The translations under genes and the position numbers were made by a program. The notes under the pieces were generated by a model, which was not told the origin of the DNA, did not search any database, and saw only the letters and a list, made by a program, of their open reading frames with translations. Below, piece by piece: positions 42,143 to 48,707 of a DNA stretch of 64,000 nucleotides (position 1 is the stretch's first letter; every line of letters begins with the position of its first letter). Source of the stretch: Herbidospora galbida (lineage in GTDB: Bacteria; Actinomycetota; Actinomycetes; Streptosporangiales; Streptosporangiaceae); contig NZ_SZQA01000029.1 of the NCBI RefSeq assembly GCF_005233835.1, positions 57,199 to 121,198 of the forward strand, written 5' to 3'.

Positions 42143-42652
42143 TCACGTGGTGATGCACATCGGATTTGTGGGCGCGTAGACATCGTCGAACAGCGGGACC
42201 TCCGGTTCGGTCGTGTTGCGGTAGCCCATGGTGGCGTAGCCCTGGACGTTGACCCCGCAGGGCAGACTGAAGGTCGGTCCGTAGCAGGCCGACTCTCCCC
42301 GCGGGCCCAGATGCGCCCAGTTGCACCAGGCGGAGGAGTCCGGCACCATGGCGCCCCGCGAATAGGCCCAGACACTGGCCTGAACCGACAGCCACCCGTC
42401 GGTGTGGCTGGTGACGACGCCGACCGCTTGGGCGAGGGTTCCGTTGATGACGGTGCAGGCGGCCATCGTCAGCCGCCAGTCCAGCATGAGCGTTTTGCAG
42501 TGCCACTTGTAGTCCTTGACAGGCCTCTGCCAGGACTGGGCGTGGGCGGCCTGCGGCGTGGCGAGGACAGACACCACGATGAGCGCGATGACGGCCGACA
42601 GCCGCCGCAATGACCTGCTGCGCCTCCGCATCTTGACGAGCTCGCCTGACAT
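42143..42652 (-). CDS. Secreted cysteine-containing hypothetical protein
   Basis: 169 residues; ATG at 42652 preceded by GGAGA. A basic, hydrophobic N terminus ending TPQAAHAQSW forms a signal peptide with cleavage likely after AHA. The mature ~130 residues contain six cysteines in WHCK, MAACTV, AWCNW, SACYG, LPCGVN and the C-terminal MCITT, suggesting three disulfides in an extracellular protein. Family not recognised. It is transcribed away from the broken DUF6326-like gene region. Confidence 0.65.
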   Translation of the reverse strand: MSGELVKMRRRSRSLRRLSAVIALIVVSVLATPQAAHAQSWQRPVKDYKWHCKTLMLDWRLTMAACTVINGTLAQAVGVVTSHTDGWLSVQASVWAYSRGAMVPDSSAWCNWAHLGPRGESACYGPTFSLPCGVNVQGYATMGYRNTTEPEVPLFDDVYAPTNPMCITT

Positions 42653-42869
42653 GGTCGTCTCCGATCGGTAAGAGCGGCCTAAGGCCTCGATTTTCAAGGG
42701 GGGTCCATGGCGGGGCAATGCACAGACGCGCCAGGTGCATTGCTCATCCGCGCCGCAGCGGTGTCGAGCGCGAAACGACTCAAGCGCAACCGCAGGTGGC
42801 GGCAGCGACGACGCCGACGTCGACATCGGCGGGAGCCGACGAGTCAGACGCCCACATCGGGAGAGACGT

Positions 42870-43214
42870 TCATCGACGTGCCGTCGGCCACGTCCAAGCG
42901 ACCCGCGTGATGGCCAGCAGGAGCGCTATCTCGATCAGGGTCCCGGCGATGTAGTAGAGCCACTTCTCACCGATGAGCGAGGTCGCTGCGGTCACCACGT
43001 AGAACAGGCTGACCACGATGTCGGCGAACCGGTCGATCGCGAACCCGGTGCCGGACATCTCGCCGGCGAACACTCCGTTGATCACGTCGGCGCGGTAGAA
43101 GCCGAAGATGTCGACGTAGGCGAACACGAGCAGCGTGGTGACCTATAAGCCGCAGAGCACGACCTTGACGTCGATCGTGGTGTCGAGCAGTTCGCCTGCC
43201 TGATCTCTGTTCAC
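42870..43214 (-). pseudogene. DUF6326-like membrane protein gene with in-frame TAG
   Basis: A GTG at 43214 with GAGGAGA eight bases upstream opens MNRDQAGELLDTTIDVKVVL, then CGL, then TAG (43145-43143); the same frame continues VTTLLVFAYVDIFGFYRADV to a stop at 42870. The whole would be 114 residues with three to four membrane helices, matching small DUF6326-type proteins, where I recall a tryptophan at the interrupted position. A TGG-to-TAG change, readthrough or a sequencing error are the options. The codon before the stop is TTA, rare in this genome. Confidence 0.72.
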
Positions 43215-43401
43215 GGGGCGGTCTCCTCATAGCGGTGGCCGATCCAGTGTCAGCCGTACCGGAGACCGGGTGCCCGAGTCCGGTGGCCGACCTGACCAAC
43301 GGGCTCATCGCTCGCACCCTGCCTCTGCCAGCAGCCCTTCCGGCGAGACCCAATGCATGAGGCGAAGCGAGATCAATCCGAGCGACAGCGAGGCCTCTCC
43401 A

Positions 43402-43580
43402 GGGAGCGCGAGGGGCGGAGCCCTTCGCCAGGAGCGAAGCGACGCCAGGACGCGTAGCGGCCAGGGGGAGCGCGAGGGGGCGACAGCCCCTTCGCATCGG
43501 GGGGTTCGGGGGGTCGTCCCCCCGTGTAAACGACGAAGGAGACCCGCGGAAAGCGGCGAAGCCGCTGACCAAAGGTCTCC
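43402..43580. terminator. Structured repeat region and likely terminator downstream of tRNA-Val
   Basis: Directly 3' of the tRNA on its strand. A 7-bp perfect inverted repeat (43538-43544 with 43574-43580) encloses a second hairpin, AGCGGC-GAA-GCCGCT at 43552-43566. Next is a 6-bp GGGGGG/CCCCCC hairpin at 43508-43523. Further out, a 27-30 bp near-repeat starting GGGAGCGCGAGGGG occurs at 43402-43428 and 43466-43495. The first nested pair probably terminates the tRNA transcript. The rest of 43215-43590 contains no gene. Confidence 0.55.
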
Positions 43581-43590
43581 CTCTCCAGAG

Positions 43591-43662
43591 TGGGCGATAC
43601 TGGGATCGAACCAGTGACCTCTTCGGTGTGAACGAAGCGCTCTCCCGCTGAGCTAATCGCCC
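43591..43662 (-). tRNA. tRNA-Val, anticodon CAC
   Basis: 72-nt cloverleaf on the minus strand without encoded CCA: acceptor GGGCGAT/ATCGCCC, D arm GCTC-AGCGGGA-GAGC, anticodon stem CTTCG/CGAAG with loop TTCACAC (anticodon CAC, valine), five-base variable loop and T arm ACTGG-TTCGATC-CCAGT, discriminator A. All stems pair perfectly. It decodes GTG, a very common codon in this genome. Confidence 0.96.
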
Positions 43663-44119
43663 GGGATGATCGTTCCCCTGCGGGGTCCGACAGCAAGAAC
43701 CATACCGCACTCCGCCCCCTCCACGCGAAGCGAAGCCCGAGTCATGAGCCATCCGTCCCCTGGAGTCCCCGCAGTGTCTCGGGTCTGTCCCCGCATCGTC
43801 ATCGAAAGGTTCTCCAGGAACGGGCGGCGTGGCGGTCTGTTGGCATAGCATCGTGATGCTCCACACTCGACCAATAAGCACCACCTGAAGCCCATCCACG
43901 TCTCGGAGGACACGCAAAACCATCGCAAACACCGGGTCGGTTATGGTGTTTGTGCAGGTAGATGCCAAAATGTCTGGCTGTGCTGTGCGTTACAGAACGG
44001 CCTGACGGCGGAATCTTCCCTGCAAGGTTTCTTCGTTCCGCGTCATAGCTCGGGACGTGGTCCGTCTGAGCAGTGAAAGCCCCGCAGGGGGTCCCGACGA
44101 CGAAAAGGTTTGGCTGACG
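43663..44119. other. Intergenic region between tRNA-Val and ssgB
   Basis: 457 bp without a supported gene. It must hold the tRNA promoter (minus strand) and the ssgB promoter (plus strand). The middle (about 43840-43990) is clearly less GC-rich. I found no consensus-quality promoter in it. Confidence 0.5.
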
Positions 44120-44536
44120 ATGAACAGCACCACCGTCTCTGCCGAGCTGGGCCTTCGGCTTGTCGTCCCAGACCGCACGACCGTCCCGCTACTGGCGGGG
44201 TTGAGCTACACGGCTGAAGATCCTTACGCCATCCGCATGGCCTTCCATGTCGGGAACGACGAGCCGGTTGAATGGATCTTCGCGCGCGAGTTGCTGACCG
44301 TGGGAATCGTCCGGCGGGTGGGCGACGGTGACGTCCAGGTATGGCCGGCCCGGTCCGACGGGGAGCGCACTCTCCACATCAGCCTGACCTCGCCGTTCGG
44401 GCAGGCGCTGTTCGAGGTGCCGCTGGCGCCGCTGACCGAGTTCCTCCACCGGACCTACGAGCTGGTGCCGGCCGGGCGTGAGGTCGACTTCATGGATCTC
44501 GACGAAGAGCTGACCAACATGCTCTGGAGCTCGTGA
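44120..44536 (+). CDS. ssgB: SsgA-like sporulation/cell-division regulator, SsgB type
   Basis: 138 residues, the size of Streptomyces SsgB. Start ATG 44120 gives MNSTTVSAELGLRLVVPD; conserved SALP blocks are DPYAIRMAFHVGNDEPVEWI, FARELLTVGI, GDVQVWPARSDG and DLDEELTNML. SsgB recruits FtsZ to sporulation septa, a function restricted to morphologically complex actinomycetes. Upstream in-frame GTG starts would add a non-conserved tail. Assignment to SsgB rather than another SALP is by length and similarity only. Confidence 0.87.
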   Translation: MNSTTVSAELGLRLVVPDRTTVPLLAGLSYTAEDPYAIRMAFHVGNDEPVEWIFARELLTVGIVRRVGDGDVQVWPARSDGERTLHISLTSPFGQALFEVPLAPLTEFLHRTYELVPAGREVDFMDLDEELTNMLWSS

Positions 44537-44589
44537 AACCGTTACGCATTCCCCACGTAACCGGGCCATCCGTGCCATAGCGTTCCCCC

Positions 44590-45984
44590 ATGAGGCGGAT
44601 CTTCGGCGTCCTGGTGGTGGCCCTCTTAGCGGCCGGGTGTTCTCCCCGCGGCGGTGACACTCCTCCTCCCGAGGCGACCCCGCAGGCGGCGGCCTCTTCG
44701 GCGGCGCCTCGGCTGGCGGTCGACGCGATCGATCACAGCGACAACGTCAGGGTCGTCGCGAACGTCCCTCTTGAGGCTCCTTTCGACGGTGATGAGGCGT
44801 GGGGGACCGATCTCGCCTTTCAGGGCGATTACGCGTTCGTCGGAAACTATGCCGGGTTCACGATCGTCGACATCTCCGACCCGGAGAAACCCTCGGTTGT
44901 GTCCCGTACGGTCTGCGAAGGCGGCCAGAACGACATCTCGGTCACCGGGGATCTGCTGTTCCTTTCCGTCGACTTCCCCCGAGACAACGAATCGTGCGTT
45001 TCCAAAGAGGGTGAAGAGGGCGCGGCCGGGTCGTGGGAGGGCGTGCGCATCTTCGACGTCTCCGACAAGAAGCGGCCGAAATACGTGACCTCGATCCGTA
45101 CCGAATGCGGATCGCACACCCACGCGGTGCTGCCGGGTGAGCAGACCGTGTACGTCTACGTCGCCTCCTCCGGGCCCGTCCCCGACTCCGCGACCTGCCC
45201 GCCGCCGCACTCCGCCATGGACGTCATCGAGGTGCCCGTGGACGCCCCCGAGACCGCCCGGGTGGCCGCCCGGCCGCCGGTGTTCGGGGAGCGGCCCGTC
45301 GAGGAGGGCTCGGAGTACGAGAACCCGCGCGGCTGCCACGACGTCACCGTCTATCCGGAGCGGAAACTCGCCGCGGGGGCCTGTTTCGGCGACGGCGTGC
45401 TGATGGACATCTCCAATCCTCTGCTGCCGCGGGTTCTCCAGGTCGTACAGGACCCGAATTTCGCCGTCTGGCATTCGGCCACCTTCAACAACGACGGCAC
45501 GAAACTGGTGTTCAGCGACGAACTCGGCGGCGGGGTCTCGGCGACCTGCGACAAGTCGACCGGGGTGCAGGAAGGCGCGAACGCCATTTACGACCTGACG
45601 TCCGAGAACACCCTTGAGCGGCGCGGCTATTTCAAAATCCCCCGGGTGCAGACGGCCGACGAGAACTGCGTCGCGCACAACGGGTCGCTGATTCCGGTGA
45701 AGGGCAAGGACATCATGGTCCAGGGCTGGTACCAGGGCGGCGTCTCGGTGTGGGACTTCACCGATTCGGCCAACGCCCGGGAGATCGGCTATTTCGAGCG
45801 GGGGCCGCTGCGGCCGGGGCTCAGCCTGGGCGGGTCGTGGTCGGCCTACTACTACAACGGGTTCATCTATTCGAGCGACATCACCAAGGGGCTCGACATC
45901 CTGGAGATCAACGACCCGTTGACCGATCCGGCCAAGAGCGTCAAGATGACCGAACTCAACGTGCAGAGCCAGCGGAGTTACTGA
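44590..45984 (+). CDS. LVIVD-repeat lipoprotein, beta-propeller-like
   Basis: 464 residues. RIFGVLVVALLAAGCSP is a lipoprotein signal (Cys17). The body consists of LVIVD-type repeats (YAGFTIVDISDPEKPSVVSR, VRIFDVSDKKRPKYVTSI, VLMDISNPLLPRVLQVV, VSVWDFTDSANAREIGYF, LDILEINDPL), predicting a cell-surface beta-propeller. Members occur widely as exported proteins of unknown function, possibly in adhesion or binding. Monocistronic between ssgB and a hairpin at 46025. Confidence 0.85.
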   Translation: MRRIFGVLVVALLAAGCSPRGGDTPPPEATPQAAASSAAPRLAVDAIDHSDNVRVVANVPLEAPFDGDEAWGTDLAFQGDYAFVGNYAGFTIVDISDPEKPSVVSRTVCEGGQNDISVTGDLLFLSVDFPRDNESCVSKEGEEGAAGSWEGVRIFDVSDKKRPKYVTSIRTECGSHTHAVLPGEQTVYVYVASSGPVPDSATCPPPHSAMDVIEVPVDAPETARVAARPPVFGERPVEEGSEYENPRGCHDVTVYPERKLAAGACFGDGVLMDISNPLLPRVLQVVQDPNFAVWHSATFNNDGTKLVFSDELGGGVSATCDKSTGVQEGANAIYDLTSENTLERRGYFKIPRVQTADENCVAHNGSLIPVKGKDIMVQGWYQGGVSVWDFTDSANAREIGYFERGPLRPGLSLGGSWSAYYYNGFIYSSDITKGLDILEINDPLTDPAKSVKMTELNVQSQRSY

Positions 45985-46285
45985 CGAGCCGGCGCGGACT
46001 GCCAGGTCCACGCCGGCGACACGGGCGGGACCGGAGGGTCCCGCATGGCCCGCACCATTCACCACGTCCCGCCGAAGCACAGCCGGACCGGGTCAGCCAC
46101 TGGGTCTTCGCGCTGCGATCCCATCCGGCGCGGTCGAGGATCACGCGCAAGGTCATACGGCTGCGCGCTCGCGTCTACGGTGATCCAAGGGCGGAGTGGC
46201 CGCCCAGACGGCCGAGGCCGGTGCCGCGTCTTGAGACGCTGATCGCCACAGCCGGGCGCTGACCGTCCTCCGGAAGGAACCTGCG
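45985..46285. other. Intergenic region after the LVIVD gene
   Basis: 301 bp. Apart from the hairpin at 46025-46044 there is no supported gene; short open frames here lack ribosome-binding sites and family features. A GGAAGGA at about 46272-46278 precedes the broken gene at 46286. Confidence 0.5.
46025..46044 (+). terminator. Candidate terminator hairpin
   Basis: Perfect 8-bp stem GCGGGACC/GGTCCCGC with a four-base GGAG loop, 40 bp after the LVIVD gene stop. No T-tract follows, which is common for actinomycete terminators. Confidence 0.55.
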
Positions 46286-46684
46286 ATGCCCCTTCTCGAC
46301 AGCGGTGAAGACCTGATCGGGCTCGACGAGGGGATGTTCTACATCCAGGACGTTGACGGGTTCGACGGGTCGGACTTTCCCTCAGAGCGTGCGTGGCTGA
46401 ACGTGATGGACGACTGCATCACCGTCTCGGCTTCCGACATGGCCTTGACCGCGTCAGTCCGGCTGGAGTGCTGAGACGAGACCCCCGACTGGCCCGACGG
46501 CTGGTGGGAGGCGGGCGCCGGTGCCGTGTTCTTCGCGTCGGCGGAGATCTGCGTGGGAAGCGTCTGCGGACTCGCATTCGTCGCCTACCTCCACCTGGGC
46601 CGGACGGAGAGCCGATGGAACTTCCGGGTGCTCAGGCCGGACGGTCCGGACGAGGCCTACCTGATCCAGTTCTGGCCCGGCTGA
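46286..46684 (+). pseudogene. Small hypothetical gene interrupted by in-frame TGA
   Basis: ATG at 46286 with GGAAGGA upstream encodes 62 residues ending ALTASVRLEC, then TGA (46472-46474). The same frame continues without a stop as DETPDWPDGWWEAGAGAVFF and ends DEAYLIQFWPG at TGA 46682-46684, 132 codons in total. Both halves look like one protein of a small actinobacterial family that normally has Trp-Asp here, so TGG-to-TGA is likely. The 3' end overlaps the convergent membrane gene by 53 bases. Selenocysteine insertion is very unlikely, as no bSECIS-like hairpin is evident. Confidence 0.7.
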
Positions 46685-47000
46685 GCTGGACGAGGCTGAG
46701 GCCGAACATCAGGACCCCCAGCGGGATGTGGGCGACCGTCAGGCCCGCGATCCCCAGCGCCACCTGGATCAGCGTGAGGGCGAGGAAGAGGGCCGCGTAC
46801 AGGATCGGCTTGGGGGAGGCTCCGCCCGGTCGCCACAGGACGACGGTCACGATCACGTGGAGCACCGCGACGGTGAACATCGTGTACGCCGACGCGCTGT
46901 GCAGGGCGAGCCCGCTGGGCGTGGTCAGCAGCAGGCCTGCGGTGATCGGCGCGAGGAACAGCACCAGGGTTCGCAGGGCGATCAGGGCGTGGGTCACCAT
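46632..47000 (-). CDS. Small integral membrane protein
   Basis: 122 residues with about four hydrophobic helices (LIALRTLVLFLAPITAGLLL, SAYTMFTVAVLHVIVTVVLW, ILYAALFLALTLIQVALGIA, AHIPLGVLMFGLSLVQLS) and a short basic tail. ATG at 47000 overlaps the end of the ECF41 sigma gene by 7 bases, so the two are probably co-expressed. DoxX-like and other small four-helix families are possible; none is certain. Confidence 0.72.
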   Translation of the reverse strand: MVTHALIALRTLVLFLAPITAGLLLTTPSGLALHSASAYTMFTVAVLHVIVTVVLWRPGGASPKPILYAALFLALTLIQVALGIAGLTVAHIPLGVLMFGLSLVQLSRARTGSGRPRPDRPA

Positions 47001-47836
47001 GGCCGGAGCTTCTCCGGGTTGCGGACGGCCCAGATGCGGGTGATGCGCTCGTCGGCCACGTCGAAGGCCAGCACCGTCACCGTCACGCCGTCCTGGCGCA
47101 TCACCAGGCCGGGCTGACCGTTCACGGTGCGCTCCACGAGGGTCAGGCCGGGCAGCTTTCCGGCGAGGTCGGCGGCGTAGCGCACGACCTCGTCGACGCC
47201 CTCGATCGGCCGCAGCAGCGCGTTGACCAGGCCGCCGCCGTCGGCGGTGACGGTCACGCCGGAGTCGAGCAGGGCGACGAGCGCCCGGATGTCCTGGGCC
47301 TCCCACGCCTGTTTGAAGGCCCTGACCACGTCGGCGCGTTCGGTCGCAGGGACCGTCGGCACGGCGGCGACGCGGCGGCGGGCCGAGGAGGCCAGCTGGC
47401 GGCAGGCCGCCGGGGTGCGGCCGACGATCTCCGCCACTTCGGCGAAGGAGTGGCAGAACACGTCGTGCAGGATGAACGCGACCCGTTCGGCCGGGGTCAT
47501 CGATTCGAGCACGACGAGGAAGGCCATGCTGACCGACTCGTCCAAGGTGACCCGGTCGGCCGGGTCGTCGGTCTGGTCGGGCACCGGCTCCGGGATCCAC
47601 TCGCCCACGTAACGCTCGCGCCGGACCCGCGCCGAGCCCAGCAGGTCGAGGCAGATGCGGCTGGCCACGGTCGTCAGCCACGCCCCCGGTGACGAGATGG
47701 CCCGCTGCCGGTCGGGCGGCAGCGCGTACCAGCGCGCATAGGTCTCCTGTACGACATCCTCCGCGTCCGCCAGGGAGCCGAGGAGCCGGTAGGAGAGGTT
47801 GATCAGGTGTCGTCGTTCGTTCAGTTCGACTGTCAC
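46994..47836 (-). CDS. ECF41-type RNA polymerase sigma factor with SnoaL-like C-terminal domain
   Basis: 280 residues (GTG 47836). Sigma2 (LINLSYRLLGSLADAEDVVQ) and sigma4 (LESMTPAERVAFILHDVF) are followed by a ~100-residue SnoaL_2 domain. Diagnostic ECF41 features are present: the linker GEWIPEPV (near residue 80), TADGGGLVNA, and the C-terminal RNPEKLRPW. In this group the C-terminal domain acts as a built-in regulator in place of an anti-sigma factor. The divergent CMD-like gene at 47921 is the standard ECF41 partner and target. Confidence 0.92.
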   Translation of the reverse strand: MTVELNERRHLINLSYRLLGSLADAEDVVQETYARWYALPPDRQRAISSPGAWLTTVASRICLDLLGSARVRRERYVGEWIPEPVPDQTDDPADRVTLDESVSMAFLVVLESMTPAERVAFILHDVFCHSFAEVAEIVGRTPAACRQLASSARRRVAAVPTVPATERADVVRAFKQAWEAQDIRALVALLDSGVTVTADGGGLVNALLRPIEGVDEVVRYAADLAGKLPGLTLVERTVNGQPGLVMRQDGVTVTVLAFDVADERITRIWAVRNPEKLRPW

Positions 47837-47873
47837 GTTCGCCCCCTTCGCCTCACTCGACGAGACAGCCGCC

Positions 47874-47912
47874 CGGAATGTGAGGCCTCACATTCCGCGT
47901 CGTCACGTCGTC
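47874..47912 (+). promoter_or_regulatory. ECF41-type promoter overlapped by a perfect palindrome
   Basis: CCTCACA (47886-47892), a 16-bp spacer and CGTC (47909-47912) match the ECF41 promoter as I recall it (TGTCACA-N16-CGTC) with two -35 mismatches. Transcription would start close to the ATG at 47921. A 24-bp perfect palindrome spans 47874-47897, with core TGTGAGGCCTCACA; its right half contains the -35 element, so a dimeric regulator bound there would block or modulate this promoter. Confidence 0.6.
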
Positions 47913-47920
47913 GGGTGACC

Positions 47921-48406
47921 ATGACCGAACTTCAGTCTCGCCTGCCCGACCCGATGCGGTACTTCCCCGGTATGGGGGCGATCGCCGCCGGCATGTCGAA
48001 GGCCGTCCACAACGGCACGATCCCTGACAGCACCGTCTACCTGGTGCATCTCCGCGCCGGTCAGCTGGCCGGGAGCACCTACCACACCCTCCGCCAGACC
48101 GGGAATCTCCGCGACGCCGGGGAACCGGAGGAACGCATCACCGCCGTGGCGTCGTGGCGCGACGCGCCCTGCTTCACCGACGCCGAGCGGGTGGCGCTGG
48201 AACTCGTCGAGGCGGTGCTGGCGCCCGGCCCTCATGTGCCGGACGACCTGTTCGACCGGGCGGCCGCGCACTACGACGACCACGCCCTCTGGACGCTCAC
48301 GGTCGCGATCGGCCAGATCTGCTTCTTCATCCCCGTCGCGCTGATCGCCCGGCCGATCCCCGGCCGGCCCGTCGGGCAGAACTACAGCCCGCTCAGCCCA
48401 CGGTGA
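47921..48406 (+). CDS. Carboxymuconolactone decarboxylase/AhpD-like protein lacking CxxC
   Basis: 161 residues. The core LRAGQLAGSTYHTLRQTG aligns with the CMD/AhpD consensus around RxSQ-x-x-x-CxxC, but the two cysteines are Ser52 and His55. Peroxidase chemistry by the usual disulfide route is therefore unlikely. The helical bundle otherwise looks intact (YFPGMGAIAAGM, FTDAERVALELVEAVL, LWTLTVAIGQICFF). It is divergent from the ECF41 sigma gene, the usual arrangement for the ECF41 target gene. Confidence 0.85.
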   Translation: MTELQSRLPDPMRYFPGMGAIAAGMSKAVHNGTIPDSTVYLVHLRAGQLAGSTYHTLRQTGNLRDAGEPEERITAVASWRDAPCFTDAERVALELVEAVLAPGPHVPDDLFDRAAAHYDDHALWTLTVAIGQICFFIPVALIARPIPGRPVGQNYSPLSPR

Positions 48407-48698
48407 AGCTGACGTCGCCGTCGGAGAAGTACATGAAGTCGCCGTCGCCGCCGATGGACGCGTCCGACCAGTCCGAATGAACCGACCAGGGGCCGTCGTC
48501 GCCGCTGTTCCCCCCGCTATCGCCGTCGCCGCCGAAGGCGGCGGTCTGATCGGGGTCGGCGGCGACGAGCGCGGCGGCGCCCAGGCCGGCGGCGACGCCG
48601 ACGGTGGCGGGGGTCCAGAACCGGGTCTCGCCCGGCTCTCCGGCATAGGTGGCGGAGAGCCGGCGGGCCCGGTCGAACTGGCTGGAGAACAGGCTCAT
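48393..48698 (-). CDS. Small hypothetical protein with hydrophobic segment and Gly/Asp-rich tail
   Basis: 101 residues; ATG at 48698 preceded by GAGGA. One hydrophobic stretch (VGVAAGLGAAALVAA, about 33-47) is followed by a Gly/Asp/Ser-rich region (GGDGDSGGNSGDDGPW) and a C terminus DFMYFSDGDVSFTV. It starts 9 bases after the 48708-50789 gene, so the two form an operon. Function unknown. Confidence 0.6.
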   Translation of the reverse strand: MSLFSSQFDRARRLSATYAGEPGETRFWTPATVGVAAGLGAAALVAADPDQTAAFGGDGDSGGNSGDDGPWSVHSDWSDASIGGDGDFMYFSDGDVSFTVG

Positions 48699-48707
48699 CG
48701 GGGGTCC

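Noticed and set aside
43402..43495. Two-copy repeat considered as a CRISPR array
   Set aside because: Only two imperfect copies with internal hairpins, no uniform spacers and no cas genes.
43215..43662. Genomic island attachment at tRNA-Val
   Set aside because: No integrase gene and no second copy of the tRNA 3' end were seen in the window, so an island boundary is not supported.
45985..46262. Possible C-terminal gene fragment (frame ending LETLIATAGR)
   Set aside because: No start, ribosome-binding site or family match; it continues from an out-of-frame reading of the LVIVD gene.
46286..46684. Selenocysteine codon at the in-frame TGA
   Set aside because: No convincing bSECIS-type hairpin follows the TGA, the family is not a redox enzyme, and a Trp-to-stop change explains the pattern more simply.
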